Shown here: positions 25,243 through 38,550 of the stretch, piece after piece
Position numbering within the stretch: position 1 is the stretch's first letter
Layout of the letters: every line of letters starts with the position of its first letter
Origin: Nipponacmea schrenckii
Taxonomy: Eukaryota > Mollusca > Gastropoda > Lottiidae
Length of the DNA stretch: 64,000 nt
Reading direction: 5' to 3'
Assembly: GCA_030562195.1 (NCBI GenBank)
Contig: JAUJPP010000007.1
Location: forward strand, 3,844,001 to 3,908,000
Notes under the pieces: generated by a model
Seen by the model: the letters and a program-made list of their open reading frames with translations, nothing else
Told to the model about the DNA's origin: nothing
Database searches by the model: none
Position numbers and translations under genes: made by a program

Positions 25243-28200
25243 TTAATAAACTTCTGTTTGAGATCGCTGTTGCCTACACTGATTCTTGTTCCCACGAACG
25301 ATGCTTTCAAACATTTAATTTCGGTCTGATATTTCATATTTGTAAATATAACCGAATCTAAATTGTAAAAAATATCATGTACATATATGTAAATTCTTAA
25401 ACGGGGCCCTAATCTGAGTTTCACTTTGACCAAAAATATTTTCTCCAATTAATCGTTCACTTTAATCCATATTATATATATTAATATTTACGTCAGATCT
25501 TCTTAAAATGAAAAACTTACTACAGTAATTCCAAAATCCACAAACTCTGAAATAGGAATAGCTCACTATTTTGTAAAAAAGGGTATTTTTGCCTAAAAAA
25601 ATCTTTAAAATTTATTCTCACCAAATCTAAAAATATGAATCTTATAACCTGAGGGTGTGGTATACCAAGTACTAGTATGTAGATCAATATCATATTGTTG
25701 TACAACAAATAAGGTACTGCGATTTAAAGATTAAAATTACAACAGATTGAAAAAATCAAATCTCTTGTTGGTCAAGTACGGGTCACTTAATGGTCATTAG
25801 AATACAAATGACCGTTTGATCTTGTTAGCTCATATTGAACAAGCTTGATCGTGGCTACTAATCTTTATGTTGACTTTAAGATTTAGGATGTGTGTTCTGC
25901 TTAATTCATCTTTTTAACATTTCCCACGAAATGGCTGGATATTCACCAGGATATGTTTGTATTTTAAGAAGTTCAATATCCTCAAGACATCCCTTTGATT
26001 TTAAATTTAAGCCGCAATATGGGGTTTCATTTTTTATCAATTAAAGTTTAAAGAGTATTCATGGAAACCTTACAATATCCTTTAGGCTAATGATACTGGA
26101 AAAATAATCTCCGGTTACAATGCAAAACTATTCAGGTGTTCTGGTTTTTGGAAAGAGAGAAAGGACAAACACACTGCCTTGAATAGACTGAAACAACTAA
26201 AATTATTTTCTTTGAACAATTTTATCAAATTTCCCCTTTTTACGAAATCCTGATACTTACTTTCATTCAGGAAGTACATGTAGCTGGAAATTCCTTAACA
26301 ACGTTTTCAGAAATAACGTAACTGGAATAAAATCCGTATTGGAAAATTTTCTTAATCATGTTGAAAGTTTTCCATTACTTATACATGTAATTAGAAAATT
26401 GCTTCCTCTAATGATATGATGGAATGATATCATTCTATATTGCCAAGATACAATGATCTATTAACATGTTTAAAGAATTTTTTTTTTAGAAGATACATAA
26501 AGTCTACAGCTTGTCCACCATGTAGTAATTTAACCCAAGTTTTATCAAAAACACCATTTGACTATTTATAATTTGTATATTTTAAGATCAATTTAAAGGA
26601 GGAGGGCAGGTTTTGACTCTAATCTTGTTTATAATAATACAAACAAGGCTTGTCTACTTAAAATTATATGTACCATTAAAGTTGGCATCCCCTTAATGTA
26701 ATCGCAGAATAGTGTTGGGTATGAAATCATGGAGACCAATGTAACCGCGTGCCTTTATTTTATTGGTCTTTATTCATACAGCAATCTTGTGGGTTTCTGA
26801 AATTGAGAATTTACTTCATTAAATTAAAACCGAAATCTACCAACCGTCGTTGCATCAATTTTCATTTTATTTACCTTCCGTTTCAAGGCACATATATCTA
26901 TAATATCTATGGAATTATACTGCCCAATACAGGTGTTCCGGAAGTGATTAGCTAAAACATAATATTGACCAATTCTAATGAATTTGAATAGAACTGAAGA
27001 GTTTGTTGTTTTGTTCTTCGTTGTTCGAAGATTTGTTAATACTTCTGTTTATTCTGAAAGGGAACCACACTTGAAGAACTGAGGACGACTTCTTTTGACT
27101 GAAATTATGTTAACAATAACATAAACAGCTTCTTCCTTTCTCTCATTAATAGATATATATTTATTTTTAATTTAAACGAATTAGAAATCACTCTCAATCC
27201 GTCAAAATATTAGTACAGACATCTTTCCCCACCCACGTCATACAACCAGCAGTGTTATCGTTAAAAAAATCGGAATCTTTTCGTCATCACCCGGAACGAA
27301 ATGTAAACAGTTGTACTTCCAGCACAATTGCACAAATAAACATACAGTCGTTTTCATATCACTTTGCTCTTTCGACATTTACTCTACATTAGCTTCACTG
27401 TTTTCTCTAATGCCCAATGTATGAATTGAGCGATATCCGACTTCAGAATATACACTGGTTTTGTTTACAAAAGGCTCACTGATAGATAAAGGTCTTCTCA
27501 ACTCGCAGTATTTCATCGTGCCTGCCCTCCCAAATCAAAGAAATAAATATACATTGGGGGACCACACATTCACTTTTCTTATTTTTCGTTTTATAAGTTA
27601 GTTTGTATGTGAAGAATGATGGTTGTTCAGGAAACGTTATAAACTCTACTTATTCATGTATGTATATTGTTCTATTTCTTAGTACTTAATTAAGTTTAAA
27701 TATGCATGTGTTAGTAATTTGCATAAATTATGGGCTTTGAATAATGATTAACGGTCACATTTTTTTAAAATATATGATAATGAGACACTAAACTTGACGA
27801 TCGATTAGTTACATATATATTGTGTTAGTTACTATGAACATGATGTTTATTGAAACATTTATAAATATAACTTGAAGGATTATTGTGCCATCTTTCATTA
27901 CCGATGTCTTATAATCGCACGTTAAAGTCCCTTTGCGCTGCATTTATGTGCACAAAAGCTGTGATTCATTTTTACCATTATGTTTGTTGCTTTTCATTTC
28001 TCGTCATTATGAAATTATGTTACTGTAACTGAATAGAAGGATTCCAGGGAAGGTTTCCACGTTCAACTTAGTGTCGAATAAAGATAGTATTATTTTATTA
28101 TAATGCCATATGTACACACTATAAAGAAACAAGGCAAAAGAACGTAACCTTGTAATACGTCAATTTCTAATATTCTATTTATTTCTATCGAATTTCTTAG

Positions 28201-29880
28201 TTTACACGTACAAAAAAGTGTCACCTTGCAACAGCACAGCATCGCGATCTTTAGAAGACTGAAATCGTTTTGAATACGCTTCAATGTTATTTGCTAAAAC
28301 TGGAAGATAGCAGGAAAAAATAGCCTAACCATGCATAACCCCAACTTAAATAATGTTAAAAGAAAACGTTTTTGTTGAAATAAAACACAATTAACACTTT
28401 CTCAAACAAATCAAACGTTTTTCTTGACATGAAATATATGTGTTACTACTCTGTAACCTAATGATCTGTACTGTTCTTTTTTCACAGCAGAATGGAAACA
28501 TTCAAAACATTTCAAACCTTAAAAAAGATTACTCACACCAACCTGAGTTGAGTTTCAACTTTTTTTTAAAACTGATCAGCTTTCAATCTTTGACAAGTAT
28601 TACAAAAAGAAATTTTAATTGGAAAATTACATTACTCATGAAATAATGGATTGAATTAAAAGTTAATTGCCTCATAATAATTACTCGAGTTTTATACTAC
28701 CGTATACATATTTTTGCTCTCATTTCGTCGTACTGCCACATAGTTTGAGGTTGACATTTTTATGCAGGTTTCTTTATTGAGTTTCCTTATTATTTGTTTA
28801 TCATTACAATATTACAATCTACAAAAGAAAATTTAAATTGACCAGTGGTGTGCCCTAAAGAAATTGTGTTCCTTAATATTAAAAGCACACGAATTGCTCG
28901 ATATACAAATTTGTTATGACATATTTATTACTACCATAAAAAATATATTCTTTGAAATATTGTTATATAACTTAATATTATAAATAAAAGATTAAGATTT
29001 GTTTTACATGAAATTATTTGAAATGAACTACAGCATCTGTAAAATAAGGTGCCATGCATATTTTTATGAAATATTTATCAAATTTGAAAATAATATCATA
29101 AATATCTAGGCGTTAATGTATCTTTTTCTACCAACCGAATTTCAACAAGCTATCAAATTTGTTGACATCCTTTCAAAGAGCTGTTTAAATTATGTAAATA
29201 GAAAAGTTATTATTTTCAATATTATGATAGTGAATGATACCATCATATTACCCGCCCTCAAACTTCTTACTTTTACCACATCTCCACTCGCTAGATACAT
29301 TCAATTTAATAGCTTAATTTAGAGTTTATTTTGATATAAAACACGAGGGCAGGGTACAGGGATGTCTATTATTACCACCCTTATTGCCTTATTATTTTCT
29401 TTGACAAGATTTTAAATAACTATCATATAACAAAATAATAAGAAATATTTGGTATCATTAGTGAAGTTGTTTGTAATATTAAACCGTGTAAATTATGATG
29501 ACAAAAGTCAACCAACACCCAATCATGAAGTATCAGAGGGTCCAATTTCTCCCCAAATCGAAATTTGAGCTAAGACATTGGGGTGTTTATAAATTAGACT
29601 ATTTTTTCCTTCAGGCATTCTTATCTTATATGTTTATAATCATTTTTAATTTTTTACACAAAAAGACATTTATTTGGTATAGCTGTAATAATATTGGTAA
29701 AAATTCGAAGGGTTGTTTTGTGAGATTCTGATCAACTTGTGGTTAATGAAATGAGGGTTACAGCAGAATGGTTATAAAAAGATTTTTTAATCAATGTTTA
29801 TGTTAAGGGTGGTCAATTTCTCGTTTCCAAATTTCAAAATAAACACCCCCTTCTACATCTTGGGTGGGCGAAATAATTGT
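25243..29880. other. Non-coding upstream region of FoxL1
   Basis: No gene or mobile element was recognised. The 27.2-27.55 kb part is compositionally richer and contains forkhead-type cores (listed separately). The rest is AT-rich with chance frames. Confidence 0.4.
27290..27530. promoter_or_regulatory. Candidate upstream regulatory block
   Basis: Within 240 bp there are two forkhead-type cores: atgtaaaca near 27301 and tgtttac near 27465. Further along are a gataaagg and a tcaaag (TCF/LEF- or GATA-like) string. The local sequence is less AT-monotonous than its flanks. About 3 kb upstream of a forkhead gene, auto- or cross-regulation by Fox factors is a reasonable guess. Such short motifs also occur by chance. 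Confidence 0.2.
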
Positions 29881-29891
29881 TAGTAATGTTT

Positions 29892-29928
29892 TATAAACAT
29901 TTCACTTGAAATTACGAGCAGCGATTGG
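29892..29928 (+). promoter_or_regulatory. Possible FoxL1 core promoter motifs
   Basis: A tataaa string at 29892-29897, which also overlaps a forkhead-like ataaaca, is followed at 29924-29928 by an inverted CCAAT (attgg). Placement fits a start site shortly before the proposed 5' leader exon, though a CCAAT box is normally upstream of TATA, so at most one of the two motifs is likely functional. Confidence 0.25.
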
Positions 29929-30041
29929 CTGAGGTGGACTAAGTTTTCTGTATCGTAGGACTTAACTGACGTTTTCCTCACCTTCTGGAACAAAAGAAAG
30001 TGTAACGGTGATTGAATGTTCATTCATTTATTTAGCTAACA

Positions 30042-30387
30042 GTAAGTCAACTAGCTATACAAAAACAATAACATACAACAATAGCTATGATGAGTGTTAT
30101 GTAAATAGGCAGCAATAAGAAGGCTCGATCTGGCTACAAATCTTCAGATATCATTTGATCGTCTTCCAATACACTTCTACATATTTTTTACAATTTGGAA
30201 ACATTTATTTGAAATTTTGGACTTACATTAGTAGATTCAACTTTATACTGTGGATGATTTAAAGGATTTATTTATAAGGTGAATATTTTATATTTGTTGC
30301 AACACACATTTGATCCTAACTGTACTTAGTAAAATTTTAAACTTCAATTTGACTGTTTTATAATATTTTATTTTATTTTACTTTCAG
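30042..30387 (+). other. Possible intron in the FoxL1 5' leader
   Basis: A consensus donor gtaagt at 30042-30047 and an acceptor with a T-rich tract (ttttattttactttcag, ending 30387) bound a 346-bp segment just upstream of the start codon. If used, the leader would be split and the coding exon would begin at 30388, 22 bases before the ATG. Inference only. Confidence 0.35.
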
Positions 30388-30409
30388 AAGTAACCAGTTA
30401 TTTACGAAA

Positions 30410-31528
30410 ATGCAGAGTTTTTATCCAGCTCTCGGGGCAGCTGCCTATCCATATGGTCTCTACTACAATCCAACTCTAGACATCAATAGAGCTTATGCTA
30501 TGAAAATGATAGAAGATCTTCAGCGAAGAGAACAGCCACAGAAACCACCTTATTCTTACATCGCTCTGATAGCCATGGCAGTTAAAGCATCGCCAGACAG
30601 GAAAGTCACATTAAATGGAATCTATCAATTTATCATGGAACGATTTCCTTATTATCATGACAATAAACAAGGCTGGCAGAATTCTATCCGTCACAATCTT
30701 AGTCTGAATGACTGCTTCGTCAAAGTTCCCCGTGAAAAGGGGAAGCCTGGCAAAGGCAATTACTGGACCTTAGATCCTAATTGTGAAGAAATGTTTGAAA
30801 ACGGAAACTACAGGCGTCGAAAACGTCGTGTTAAAGGTGCCGGAAATCGTATGGGTGACAATTTGAGTGACAGATCGGATGGTGGTGAAACTTCATCTTC
30901 TTGTGATTTGGACATTAATTATAAAAGTTCTGATCATCTTTCAATCAGCGAGGTCAATAATAGTGACGAATTCCAAGATGACGAGACCAAACCAGACGAC
31001 AGTTTAAGTCCACGTGCTGAACATTCTAGAGTTGAAACTGACGATTTGGAAGAGTCATCCCCCCTTGCCGCCTCTACACCAAATTCTTTGAAACGACCAG
31101 CAGTATTTAGTATTGACAGTATTATTGGAACCTCCAAACATTCTTCCGTGGAATCGTCAAGATCTCACTTTACCAGCAGACGAGTTCGCTCAGAAGAAAA
31201 GTCCAAACCCGACATCTTTGATAAAATTCCAAGTCCTCCACCAAAGATTGTAGATATGAAATCCATGCCAAATTCCCTTCCAGTATCTCTGATACCGGGA
31301 CTTTTTGAATCTCAGTTTGATCTTCAAAGATCAATGCTCAGTGGCATGACTTCAACGAATAATAGTGTATTGGATGCTTCTCATGGTGGTAGAGCATTAA
31401 CAAGTTATCCATTTCCTCTCGGTATGAACGGATTAGCTTACGGACAATTTGGTGCTCGAGGTGTGTCGCATCCTTATAGTGCTTGGAACTGTAATTCCTT
31501 TCCATCGTTACCTTCTAATTTACGGTGA
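30410..31528 (+). CDS. FoxL1: FoxL1 forkhead transcription factor
   Basis: Complete, intron-free 372-residue coding region. The forkhead domain spans about residues 44-135, from [14 protein letters not shown] to the wing. The recognition helix is at 91-100 ([10 protein letters not shown]), followed by [19 protein letters not shown]. The sequence after the wing, [13 protein letters not shown] (128-140), is the FoxL1 type; FoxC has NGSFLRRRRR-like, FoxL2 KGNYRRRRRM-like and FoxF a different tail. The basic run 135-142 probably serves DNA contact and nuclear import. An FSIDSIIG motif at 233-240 is an eh1-like Groucho/TLE-binding motif, suggesting repressor activity. The rest is Ser- and acid-rich and looks disordered, with a Tyr/Pro/Gly-rich C-terminus. 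The start is the first ATG of the frame. FoxL1 acts in mesoderm and gut-associated tissue in studied animals. It converges with GMDS. Confidence 0.93.
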   Translation: MQSFYPALGAAAYPYGLYYNPTLDINRAYAMKMIEDLQRREQPQKPPYSYIALIAMAVKASPDRKVTLNGIYQFIMERFPYYHDNKQGWQNSIRHNLSLNDCFVKVPREKGKPGKGNYWTLDPNCEEMFENGNYRRRKRRVKGAGNRMGDNLSDRSDGGETSSSCDLDINYKSSDHLSISEVNNSDEFQDDETKPDDSLSPRAEHSRVETDDLEESSPLAASTPNSLKRPAVFSIDSIIGTSKHSSVESSRSHFTSRRVRSEEKSKPDIFDKIPSPPPKIVDMKSMPNSLPVSLIPGLFESQFDLQRSMLSGMTSTNNSVLDASHGGRALTSYPFPLGMNGLAYGQFGARGVSHPYSAWNCNSFPSLPSNLR

Positions 31529-31909
31529 TTTGACTCAAAGTGCAGTTATTTATGTGTAAATATGTGAATATGAAATTGTGTATATATTTATATAAACTTT
31601 ATCATATATTTACAAAGTTAGACCGGTTACAAACTTTATTGGGAAATTAATGGTGTTTTCAGTAAAAGCGTAGAGACTATTTAAAGTAATGTTTCGAATT
31701 TGCTCTTTCAAAATTTTAATCAAATATTGTTTGCCTGAATATTTTTATTCAATATTCGTCTTCACGGCAGTTGTCGTAACAGTTAACTGTGACGTGTTTG
31801 TTAATGATAATTTAATTGGCGACTACTTGAGAGTAATTACATTATTTGATTGAGTAATTGTAATATAAAGAAACAATGATTATTATAACAAGATGAGTAA
31901 TCGTTATAG

Positions 31910-32400
31910 AATAAAACAAGTGTGAAACCGTCAGTAAATAAAGTAATGCCATCAACTTTACGATTGATTTTATTGACTTCACAAATTGGAGAACAATAAA
32001 TCGTATTTGCTAATGGTACATGACAGGAAAAAATATTATTATTTATTAAAGAAAGTACACAAAATGTCAAAATTGCAATTATCAGTGAAAGAGGGACTTG
32101 ACAAAATTTTATTTGAATATCTGAAAGTGTAAAGTTTATTTAGAAAATATAATGAAAGATATTGACAAATGTCATCGCCTAGCTTAAAACCCACTATTTA
32201 ATACAAAAATAATGTTATCTGTGTTGCTTTATGAATGTTTTTCTACTGTAAGATAATATTATATTCCACAGGGTGCTCTATTAGCACCATGCTTGTTATT
32301 AAACATAATGCTATTAGGCGATGTAGAATGTTTTAATATACATTATTTTGTTAGCTGTATTATTTTTGTTATGAGATAATTTTTACAATTGTAAAATAAA
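31910..32400 (+). terminator. Candidate FoxL1 poly(A) signals
   Basis: AATAAA hexamers on the + strand occur at 31910-31915, 31937-31942 and 32395-32400. These would give 3' UTRs of roughly 0.4 or 0.9 kb. Which is used cannot be told from sequence. Confidence 0.35.
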
Positions 32401-35368
32401 TATTTAAATACTAAAATTTACAACTTATTTTATGTCTTTTTCATCGTAAGATATTTATACGATGGCACTTACATTAAACTTACAGCAAGTGCAAATTGCT
32501 CAGTTTTTTATTGTCGAATTGAGAATCAAAGAATTACAATTATCAAACTGGTGAAAGTTTTATTATAATGACAAAAATAGTTTAGATGAATGAGGGCAAT
32601 CATTCGGAAAAACTAAACAAAATTTGACTTGTGTGCAAATGTCTTCGTTGAACGTCTATACTTTTTTGTTTGCAATCTTTCGCGTCTTTATTTTGTTGGT
32701 TTGAAATATTAAAGTATATGACAATTTCAACAAAGAGTCTGTCCACTTCCAAGCCACAAAATATTGTTGCACACTTTCAGTAAAGCGACATTTGATATGT
32801 TAATTGCAAATATATGTTACTTGTTAAATACTTTGATCCTATAGCGTTAAATAAGTTTTTTTACAAATTTTTAAACGAAAATTTGCAGTGTGCATTTTCA
32901 AATAGCTAAGGTATTTGTAAATTACAATTGCTAAATGAAATTATTTGGTCGCACAGCGTGAAATTAATATATTTAAGATTTCTAAAATGGGTCCTTGTGT
33001 TGTGCATTTTTTAAATATTTGATAACAACAGGAAAATCAACATAGCTAAACGATAGCGTTCCTATTACATGTATTTTTTCAATAAAACCCTATGTGGGGA
33101 GTCGTTTCAATACTGGTGTATATATATTATTAATAACAATGTGATTTTCTAGAGTTTAAATTTTTCGTGGATTTCGTTAATACGAGTTCATAACTAATAC
33201 AAGTGTATTTACGAAAATAACATTGTGTTTCAATATGATGAAATCAATGAAATCAAATCAAATGAATACAGGAATCAATATGCCCTTAGTCCAAGGAATG
33301 GGGAATATTTTGCCATGATATAAACAATAAGCCGACTCTTTTTTCAATTTCCAACTATCAAATATCGACACAGTCTGTGTAGTACAATGTTCCTTACGAC
33401 CATGTTCTTGCAAGTCACTACGACCAGCATCGCTGACGGGGTAGAAACAAGGTTGACGTTACTTTTTCGACGTATAACTAAAATCGAACATTGGCCGATT
33501 ATTCTGGAAATGATATAAGCGCCAGGATATGCTAGAAGCGGTGTAAGAGGTTAAGAAATCCTAGATATCAGATTGTTTCAAGAATATGCTGCCTGGACTC
33601 TCAAGCAATCTAGATCTATCACTTGAAAAATAATTCGAATGTTTTGTTATAAAGGATTTGTTTTCGAATTTTGCAAAGTTAAAATCAGACCTTTATGAAA
33701 ATCTAAATATTGTATTCCAACCTGTGATGATTTTTTGGGGTTAAAAGCATAGAGCATATTAATACAATGTTCTAGTGAGATACTTGATACTGTTTTACTA
33801 CAGGAATAGATATGAAATCCTCAAAAAAGAACACTCTAAACAATAAATCGAACACCACCCTGTTGTACAGTAAATGTTTAAAAATTTATCTCAGATAATA
33901 GAATTTTATTAATAAACCTTGGGCTATAAGTTGAAGAATTGGAATTTGTTTATAATTTATCAATTGGAACAATAGATAATAAAATAGAAAGTGTATCAGT
34001 GATCACACCTATCTTGTCATAATAATGCTAGTTTATTGTTCAACTGAGAAATTACTCCTCACACCCTTAATTTTTAGTTGAAATAATGTTTAAGAGCTAT
34101 TTTTTTTTTGCATATATATCGTATTGGAATTGGATACAATTTATACAAGACATTCTCAGGATCAACTTGAAATCTATCTTCAGCAAATATTTTTCATATT
34201 TCATGATTATTATCTTGGGTTTCAGAAATGTCTATGATTTTTAAAATTCAAGTTTATACGATGAATGGAAATAAACTTCGAATAGTGCAGTAATTTTTAA
34301 GAAGCATTTATTGTTTTACCAAATTATCTAATTATTTATTAACTAGCCCACTATTAGTTTTCCCTTTTGAAACATAAGAAGACTGAATAAATTTAGAAAC
34401 ATATTTTGATACAATGGCCGTCTGAATTGCATTTTCCTTTGAAATTTCATATGAATTGTTACTTTTTTGTTACTTTTACAAACTATTGTTAAAAACAATG
34501 TTCAAATATCCATATTATTGTAGCGCTTTATCAAAACGTAATAGTGATATATTTGAAATTTGCCATTCCGCATTTCAAAAAAGAAATATTGCACAGGTTT
34601 TTTAACCAATTTCAATTCTTAATACCGGAAACATTTTGAGAAGAAGAAATAATATTTCATAGATTACTAAAATGTTATCCTAAAAACAAATCACTTGCCC
34701 TTTTTCTACAATATAACAAATTTTTGTATAATCGTGGGAAATGGCTTAGAAAGTAGAATTACATTTAATTCCTTAAAATGATATTCTTTCGGTATCTTTG
34801 ATGTGGGTAAACAAATTAGTAGAACGATTTAATCTGTATAGAAGGAATTAAAGCAAGTGGTACAGATTAGGTATTGTTATAATAAAAAGAGGTGTAAGGA
34901 AGGGTTCTCCTTGTATAACACCTTCATAACGACCCATTAACTTCCTTTTAATCATATTTTACTGGTATTGTGTTGAATTACATCCAGAATTTGTTACTCC
35001 TAACACCAATCGCAGTTTGATATTAACACATTCTTCATTCGAAATATTCAGAGAGCTAGACAGTGTTTATTTTTCAACCAGATTTGTCTGAATGCTTTTT
35101 CAAAGACTGCATTTTAACAGATCTATTCACTTTATAAAACTTAGCCAAAATAAAAATTATTTGATCTAATTTAGTCTGCGTTAAAAATTCAACGAATAAT
35201 ACAATTGAAAACATCTTTAATCAAAGAAAAATAAATCTTCATCACTTATCTGTACCATGAATTCATTCCAGTTTCATTAGTGCTAAAGCTAAACAAGAAT
35301 TTAAAAAAAAGCGAGGTTTTGTCTCAATAACATTCTGAATTGATATTCCTTGTATATTTTTATTTATC

Positions 35369-35378
<10 letters not shown>

Positions 35379-35402
<24 letters not shown>
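35379..35402. repeat. Poly-T run (24 T)
   Basis: An uninterrupted T24 lies 26 bp from the dispersed repeat at 35429-35541. Read on the - strand it is an A24 tail 3' of that repeat, which could mean the repeat copy arrived by retroposition. Confidence 0.6.
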
Positions 35403-35428
35403 GTCGAGAGAATATTAGCAAGACTTCA

Positions 35429-35541
35429 AGTGTAATATAATAATATCATTGTCGGCACCGTTTGATGTCTATCTATATACCAATGATATGATTAGTATAT
35501 AAAAGAACAGATTAACATTACCTATTGTTATAAAGTGTAAA
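35429..35541 (-). repeat. About 117-bp dispersed repeat, copy 2 (inverted)
   Basis: It matches 25126-25242 on the opposite strand, with tcggcaccgtttgatgtcta and attagtatataaaagaacag as exact shared runs. Only this copy has a neighbouring poly-T run. No coding content. Confidence 0.7.
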
Positions 35542-37999
35542 TACCAATGGGAAAAAGGAACTGGTTACAAATTAACGACTTAATTTTCTCTCAAATCTAA
35601 TATTTGTTTTATTCTTCATTTAGACGAAGAGACATGGGCTTGTCTGGATATTTTAAACATATCCTTATTTTTGGTATCTTTATATTCAGCACTTGATCTC
35701 CATTTACATTTCAATAGGATTATGGGAGAAATTCTAATCTTATAAACTTCTGTTCTACCTATAGGTAATCTACAAAGAAATAGCAGATTATGAAATTTAA
35801 TGGTTTAATTGGATATCTAGGTGCATTTTGAATAGGGAGAATAACCATTAATTCTCAATGTCTTATTCCAATGCACGTTTTACTCGACACGTGTAGTACA
35901 GGATTTGCTAGGGTGTAACTTTTCTCATTTTATCGAATTAAACATTGTTATAGAATTAATTATCATTTCATTTAATTTTTTCCATTTCCGTTTATAAAAA
36001 TACGAAATTAACAAATTTCTCATTTTCCCCGCATTTCTAATTACTTCTTAATTATTGTACTTTTGAGAATTGCTACGTAGACATTTTTTTCGTATATTTA
36101 TAATACTGTCAAATACCAAGTTAAAAGCTGGTTACCTATCTATGTAGATTCGTCATTGGAAATATTTTGTTATTTCAGCTTTGAATAAATAGCATCTTTA
36201 ATTGTCTGTAAATTTTAATAAATGTTTGTCAAAGCATGGTGAAAGTAAGGCAACACGATTGTTGTATTGCTGTATAGAACAAATTACCTGATACATGATT
36301 TGTAATGTGCCTGCTTTAATTCACAGCTTCTTAGTTAGACTGAACGAACAAATCCAAATTATCACAAAACTTTCAGGTGTGAAAGGTGCTCTTTCGAGTA
36401 CTACTTCAAACCATACGACACTGTCTTTTCTATTTCAACATTGTTTGTTGGCACATTGGCGTATTATTTTTATCAGTGGAATAAACAACTAGGAATCAAA
36501 TTAGCAATACAACAAACTTTTGTATGATTCTATTGTACATATTGAATTGTATGTTCGTTTTTTACAAATAGAAAGTTTCGCGACTATGGTAAAAAATAAA
36601 ACAGATCAGGAAGTATCAAAAATAGAATCTTGAATTTTTCAAATATTTTCAGAAATAAAGTAAGAGTCTTCACGTGTAGAATTTATCTATAAGAATGGAT
36701 ATGCCAGATATTCTACATACTGATGACATTTCAAAATACATAAACAATACAATAGTCGTATTGCAAAATCTACGTCCTATTCGTGCAGTTTGAAAGGTGG
36801 CACGCTGCGGGAAAGGAACCTTTTGGTGAATATTAAAGACTGTGTTTTCAAGACGCCCATGCGATGCTTTAACATTGCCAATGATAGCGAAAGACTAACT
36901 TGTTCGAGTCCAAAGACAGGATGTCAATATTTGACTATCAAATTTTGGCATCATCTAAGATCGGAGACGACTGAATTTTAAACAACATACGATGACTTCA
37001 GAAACTTCGAGGAAAAATTTGCACTGACACCGACTTGTGTGGTCTTACGCAACAATGCACCGAATGATCTGAACTTGTGATCAGCAGCTGTAGAATAAAA
37101 GAGATATCATTCTATCTTTACTGTTCTGCATTAAAATACAGCCAGTTTATAGTCAGAAAACAGAGAGACATTTGCACATAATGTGCAGTTGATGGGACGT
37201 AAGAGTTTCAGAAGTATTCCAGAAGGGTCAGCGATAGTCATCTGCCTTATACAGGACCTCGAAAACCTACCCACAAAATGATAGTTTGTAGAGTAGGAAA
37301 GAAATTTCGTCAGCATCACCCAAATATATTTATGGATATCAATATAACCTATACAGAGAAATTGGAACAGATCTTTCTTAATTGTAGTCTGACGGAAAAA
37401 AAATCCAAACAATTTCTACCGAAACTTCGTTTGATCGTTTGTACATATCCCTTTAACACCCACCACCCAACTAGTGCGTGGTTGTATCAACAATCAATGC
37501 CCATCCCCTTTAATTCTTTGGAATCACATTATTTTGTTAAACTGGTTCTGAAGAAAATATACAGAGAATGACACTAATTTAGTTATAAAGATTGTATCGC
37601 AATGTTATCAGCTTATAAATTAAGTTCTGTTACTTAACCTACGTTTTGTTAGTAAAAGCTTCATTACAAATTGCAATCTAAGAGGCAATATAATTCTTAT
37701 TATCTCAAATTTTAACCTCCTTATAATAATATCTCAACAGTTGGTAGTTAAATTGACGTTTTACTTTAACACACTATCACCCACACAATCACTGCTTCCT
37801 CTCAAGGCTGAATTTGTACTTAACTATTGCCATTAACATAAAACATGTTTGAATTATTGGACACGTTATAAAGTCAAAGACATTGTGATGTATTGGAATT
37901 GGACGAGTTTGCTAGAGAACAAACAACCCTGGATCACGGATCACGTCTATGCCAGACCCGGCTAACGAGAAAATTCCATCCAGCCCGCAAAAAAAAAAA

Positions 38000-38143
38000 A
38001 ATTTAGAGTCCAAATTCTTTGAGGGTTAAACATCATTTGTTTGGAAACAGTATCTGTTTCAAGACCATGGTCAGTACTCAGTGGCCCGCATCCAAAATTC
38101 ATATTTTTTTCTGGTCCACAGCACGAATTAATTGGGAATCCCT
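38000..38143 (-). mobile_element. hAT-like terminus (solo end)
   Basis: On the - strand the segment begins cagggattcccaa (38143 down to 38131). This resembles the CAGGGnTTCCCAA termini of animal hAT elements, and the rest reads as subterminal DNA. No partner end or 8-bp duplication was found nearby, so the copy is truncated or the call is coincidental. Confidence 0.3.
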
Positions 38144-38550
38144 GACATAGAAGTTCCAATGCAGGAATATCAAGAATACTCGAAAGAATCAATGAGGCGT
38201 GTGATAAATAGAAATACTGGTATTTTTTACACCCTAAGTAGATTGAATTATATTAAAGTGCTTGTTTCCCCTAATATAAAATTTACCACCCGTATACTAT
38301 TAAATAACCTTCCGTTATTGTATCTATATTCTTCTTACACCTTTGACGACTGTGAATTTTGAAATTTGTTTAAAGGAACGAGGAAATACATGCTAATAAT
38401 GATTACTTGCAGATATACATGTGAAGTAATATTGCTGGTAATCAGTCAACTCTGTTATTAGTTATATAGGTTTTCGTGCAATATTGTGAAGATTATACCT
38501 ACTATTCTGAACCACCATCAGTTATTATCAATTAGATATAGCAGCTCGAC

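Noticed and set aside
37131..37571. Overlapping frames of 93 and 97 codons on opposite strands
   Set aside because: Both are open over the same bases, neither has motifs or a convincing start, and no splice-bounded exon could be drawn.
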